Notes under the pieces: model-generated
What the model saw: only the letters and a program-made list of their open reading frames with translations
What the model was told of the DNA's origin: nothing
Databases searched by the model: none
Position numbers and translations under genes: made by a program
NCBI RefSeq assembly: GCF_021155765.1
Contig: NC_060112.1
Coordinates: 27,464,601-27,528,600, forward strand
From: Diprion similis
Taxonomy: Eukaryota; Arthropoda; Insecta; Hymenoptera; Diprionidae
Direction of reading: 5' to 3'
DNA: 64,000 nucleotides
Shown: positions 61,705 to 64,000 of the stretch, piece by piece
Layout of the letters: the number at the start of each line of letters is the position of its first letter
How positions within the stretch are numbered: position 1 is the first letter of the stretch

Positions 61705-64000
61705 TTACTGACTCTTCCAAACTATTTGGCGAGTCATGTGATGACGGAGCTTTGCTCCAACTGCAGCCTCTGAGGCTAAGTTGGTTGCGGCAAAAAGTCG
61801 TAACTTGATATATGTCTTGCACACCTGCTTCGTCAATAAATATATATGATTTGATAGCTCTTCAAGTGTGTCATCAAAAACATGATTATTCAGTGATGGA
61901 AATAATTGTCCAGGTATTTGGAGTAGATCTTGCATGACTTTTGCACAAAGTAAGGCTGGAAAATTTGACTCTCTAGGCGTCATACATCTATTTTCATTTA
62001 AACCTATTCGTAATAATTGTTCAGAGTGCTGACATATGGACACGACAGATTCACTAGGAAATAATAAGCCCCCTCTAGTTTTTGCTTGTACAAGAGCATT
62101 ATCACTGAACTCTGCGACGATCTGTGACTTTTGAAAAAGCGCGTCTCGGCACTTTTCACATTTGACGATAGGTTTGCGTTCATCGACTAGTTTTTTAACT
62201 ACCCAACCACCTATGTTTGCCACACATGCTTTTGAAAAATTTGAAAGACTATCTGGTAGTTTATTATGAAATTGAAGAAATTCACTGAGGAATTCATCCG
62301 GTTCACTATCATGCTCAGATTCAACATCGAGGCCATATTTTTTTGCAACCCTGATATTATTTACCCTGTCATACACACTTACATCATACTGGTCTACTGA
62401 TTTACGCTTTGAAGCACCAGAAGATACAGTGAGGACCCTAGTGTTATCCATCGCTTCAGCGTTACCGTTCGTAGCAGTGACTTCGTGATGTACCAGCAAT
62501 CTCTTATACGCTGACACGAATTGCATACAAGTGGGGTTTGGACACCACCCACCACAACTTCTGATGGCACAAAAAAAAAGTTTGATGTGGTCCTGACTCA
62601 ACTTATATGTTAATAAATATTTCAATTGTGAGCCCTCTGATTTGACATAGAGATCAAATATTTCAATCACAGACATTACTGCAGTAACAAACCCTATGAA
62701 TGGAACATATCTCGGTGTTTTCCACATAGCCTTACCAGTAATGTCTGTCATTTGTTTCAAGTAAGTCAATTCCTCTGTGATTCGTGGCCTCCAAAAAATC
62801 TCATTACTCGGACGTAGAGGAGCTTTGTAACCATTAGCCAAAGGATTTCGTGAGTTTAAAAAGTCAAACAATCTATCAATGCATTGTATAAATCTTACAG
62901 TGGCTTTACTCCCCTTGAATTCTGGCAAACCTAAGTAGTTATCGCAAAATGAAATTGAATCTGCCACACTGCTGCTTAAAGTTTGAGCAGCCAAAGCTAC
63001 TTTCATTTTCATTGTGTGATACCGAACATGAGCCGTTTTAAGTCTGTTTCCAGCACGCAGTCCTTCCTGTTCTTGCAAAGAAGCTAAAGCCTCCACAAAC
63101 CGCCATTCAATCAAATTTCCCTCGCAGTCTTTCAAAATTTTTAGATCACCGAGACAGTTTCTTATAAGCTTCAGCATGTGACAAGCATCAAAAATGACAA
63201 AGACTTTGTCACCGGTGGAGGGATGCGAGAAAAAAGGTTTTGGGTTGGGCATGTCAAAATTAGCCCCGAGCAAACGCATAGTTGCGAAATGTTGTGATGG
63301 GCCATCTAAGGTTATCGAGACTACTTTAACTCCAATTTCATGGAGACGAATTAAGCCGTCAGTAATAAGTCCTGAATGTGTTACCGAATCGATCCCAGTA
63401 ATAAAAAAATAACCTATGGAAATTTTCCACTTCCCATCTATCGAAACCACCATCATTACCAACGCATCTTTAGCTAAAGGTACTAAGCCTGATGTTTCCA
63501 TATCAGTCCCTAAGTCTACATACCCTCTGACTGTTCCGTTGGAAGTAGTTTGCATACCCTTTTTTATCCCCATTTCATCTAACATGAATGCTACCAAAAC
63601 TTCTCTATCAGCTTTTTTTGCTTCAGTGACTTTGAGTTTCAAAGCTTCAAAGCTTTCAGATGTGTAACCTGGTTCACCATTAATTGTAGAATACCACGAC
63701 CTCAAGGTGGCAGGATCTGGCAGAGCATTACAAAACTTTCTACGTACAAACCCATAGCACTCAGGCGAATAGAAATGTAGAGTCATAGCAAAACTCCTCA
63801 GGGCCGGTGGGTATTTTTCTCTTGATATGCCTAATCCTGGATTTCTACGTTTGCACCTCCATTGTCGCTTTTTAGCAGATGGTTCGTCATGTTTTATATT
63901 TTTTTGATTTCGCATATAACGCTTTAGGAATTGAGATACATCATCTTCAGCGATTGAATCTAAGCAAGCAAGTCCTGCTTCTGGTAGTGCTCGAGACCTG
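61705..64000 (-). CDS. P-element/THAP9-like transposase, 5' end beyond the window
   Basis: The frame runs from the stop at 61705 to the right edge without interruption, at least 764 codons; an internal ATG lies at 63915. It has the RNase H-like core of P-element transposases: FMLDEMGIKKG with Asp 113, ITLDGPSQH with Asp 204 (numbered from that ATG), DACHMLKLIRN near 243, and CGGWCPNPTCMQF near 458, matching the family's GGW..NPT..QF motif. A C-terminal domain with paired cysteines (CEKC) follows. A THAP DNA-binding domain would lie to the right and is not seen. No stops or frameshifts, so it may be a recent or domesticated copy. It is read toward the telomere. Confidence 0.88.
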   Translation of the reverse strand, partial: RSRALPEAGLACLDSIAEDDVSQFLKRYMRNQKNIKHDEPSAKKRQWRCKRRNPGLGISREKYPPALRSFAMTLHFYSPECYGFVRRKFCNALPDPATLRSWYSTINGEPGYTSESFEALKLKVTEAKKADREVLVAFMLDEMGIKKGMQTTSNGTVRGYVDLGTDMETSGLVPLAKDALVMMVVSIDGKWKISIGYFFITGIDSVTHSGLITDGLIRLHEIGVKVVSITLDGPSQHFATMRLLGANFDMPNPKPFFSHPSTGDKVFVIFDACHMLKLIRNCLGDLKILKDCEGNLIEWRFVEALASLQEQEGLRAGNRLKTAHVRYHTMKMKVALAAQTLSSSVADSISFCDNYLGLPEFKGSKATVRFIQCIDRLFDFLNSRNPLANGYKAPLRPSNEIFWRPRITEELTYLKQMTDITGKAMWKTPRYVPFIGFVTAVMSVIEIFDLYVKSEGSQLKYLLTYKLSQDHIKLFFCAIRSCGGWCPNPTCMQFVSAYKRLLVHHEVTATNGNAEAMDNTRVLTVSSGASKRKSVDQYDVSVYDRVNNIRVAKKYGLDVESEHDSEPDEFLSEFLQFHNKLPDSLSNFSKACVANIGGWVVKKLVDERKPIVKCEKCRDALFQKSQIVAEFSDNALVQAKTRGGLLFPSESVVSICQHSEQLLRIGLNENRCMTPRESNFPALLCAKVMQDLLQIPGQLFPSLNNHVFDDTLEELSNHIYLLTKQVCKTYIKLRLFAATNLASEAAVGAKLRHHMTRQIVWKSQ

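Overview
The window is telomeric and subtelomeric DNA of an arthropod, most likely an insect with the TTAGG telomere motif. The + strand carries nine short tracts of (CCTAA)n, so if the window is oriented as a left chromosome arm the chromosome end lies to the left. No ordinary host gene is visible. The long open reading frames are almost all mobile-element proteins with R1-clade non-LTR signatures: an AP endonuclease, a reverse transcriptase with FADD or YADD, and CCHC knuckles. This matches the telomere-specific TRAS/SART type of retrotransposon known from silkworm and other insects. The species cannot be named from the sequence alone.

Layout from left to right. Positions 1-225 are low-complexity sequence. 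Then eight retroelements lie head to tail, all on the minus strand, separated by only 19-69 bp of telomeric repeat. Element 1 (251-6066, subfamily A1) is 5'-truncated. Element 2 (6116-12228, A2) is full length with a frameshift. Element 3 (12298-19215, family B) is full length and intact. Element 4 (19270-22421, A2) is 5'-truncated. Element 5 (22491-28590, A2) is intact. Element 6 (28640-36565, A1) is intact. Element 7 (36590-46262, B) is broken by a 2.7 kb DNA transposon. Element 8 (46317-59854, A1) is split by a 5.6 kb relative of the same DNA transposon that still carries a spliced DDD transposase gene. The last telomeric tract ends at 59873. A short 3' fragment of a third kind of element follows, then AT-rich DNA with tandem repeats and an inverted repeat, and finally a P-element/THAP9-like transposase running off the right edge.

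What works together. Each complete retroelement has a 5'UTR with conserved hairpins, ORF1 (gag-like RNA-binding protein), an overlapping ORF2 (endonuclease plus reverse transcriptase), a 3'UTR and a poly(A) tail joined to GGTTAGG. All junctions fall in the same phase of the repeat, between TT and AGG, as expected for a telomere-specific endonuclease and target-primed reverse transcription. Elements 3, 5 and 6 look coding-competent.

The most unusual signals are: a third 217-codon ORF in the long 3' region of subfamily A1, whose differences between two copies are mostly synonymous; paired hairpins upstream of ORF1 with compensatory changes between families; a compensated stem-loop near the poly(A) end of family B; a tandem hairpin array in A1; and clear mosaicism between copies.
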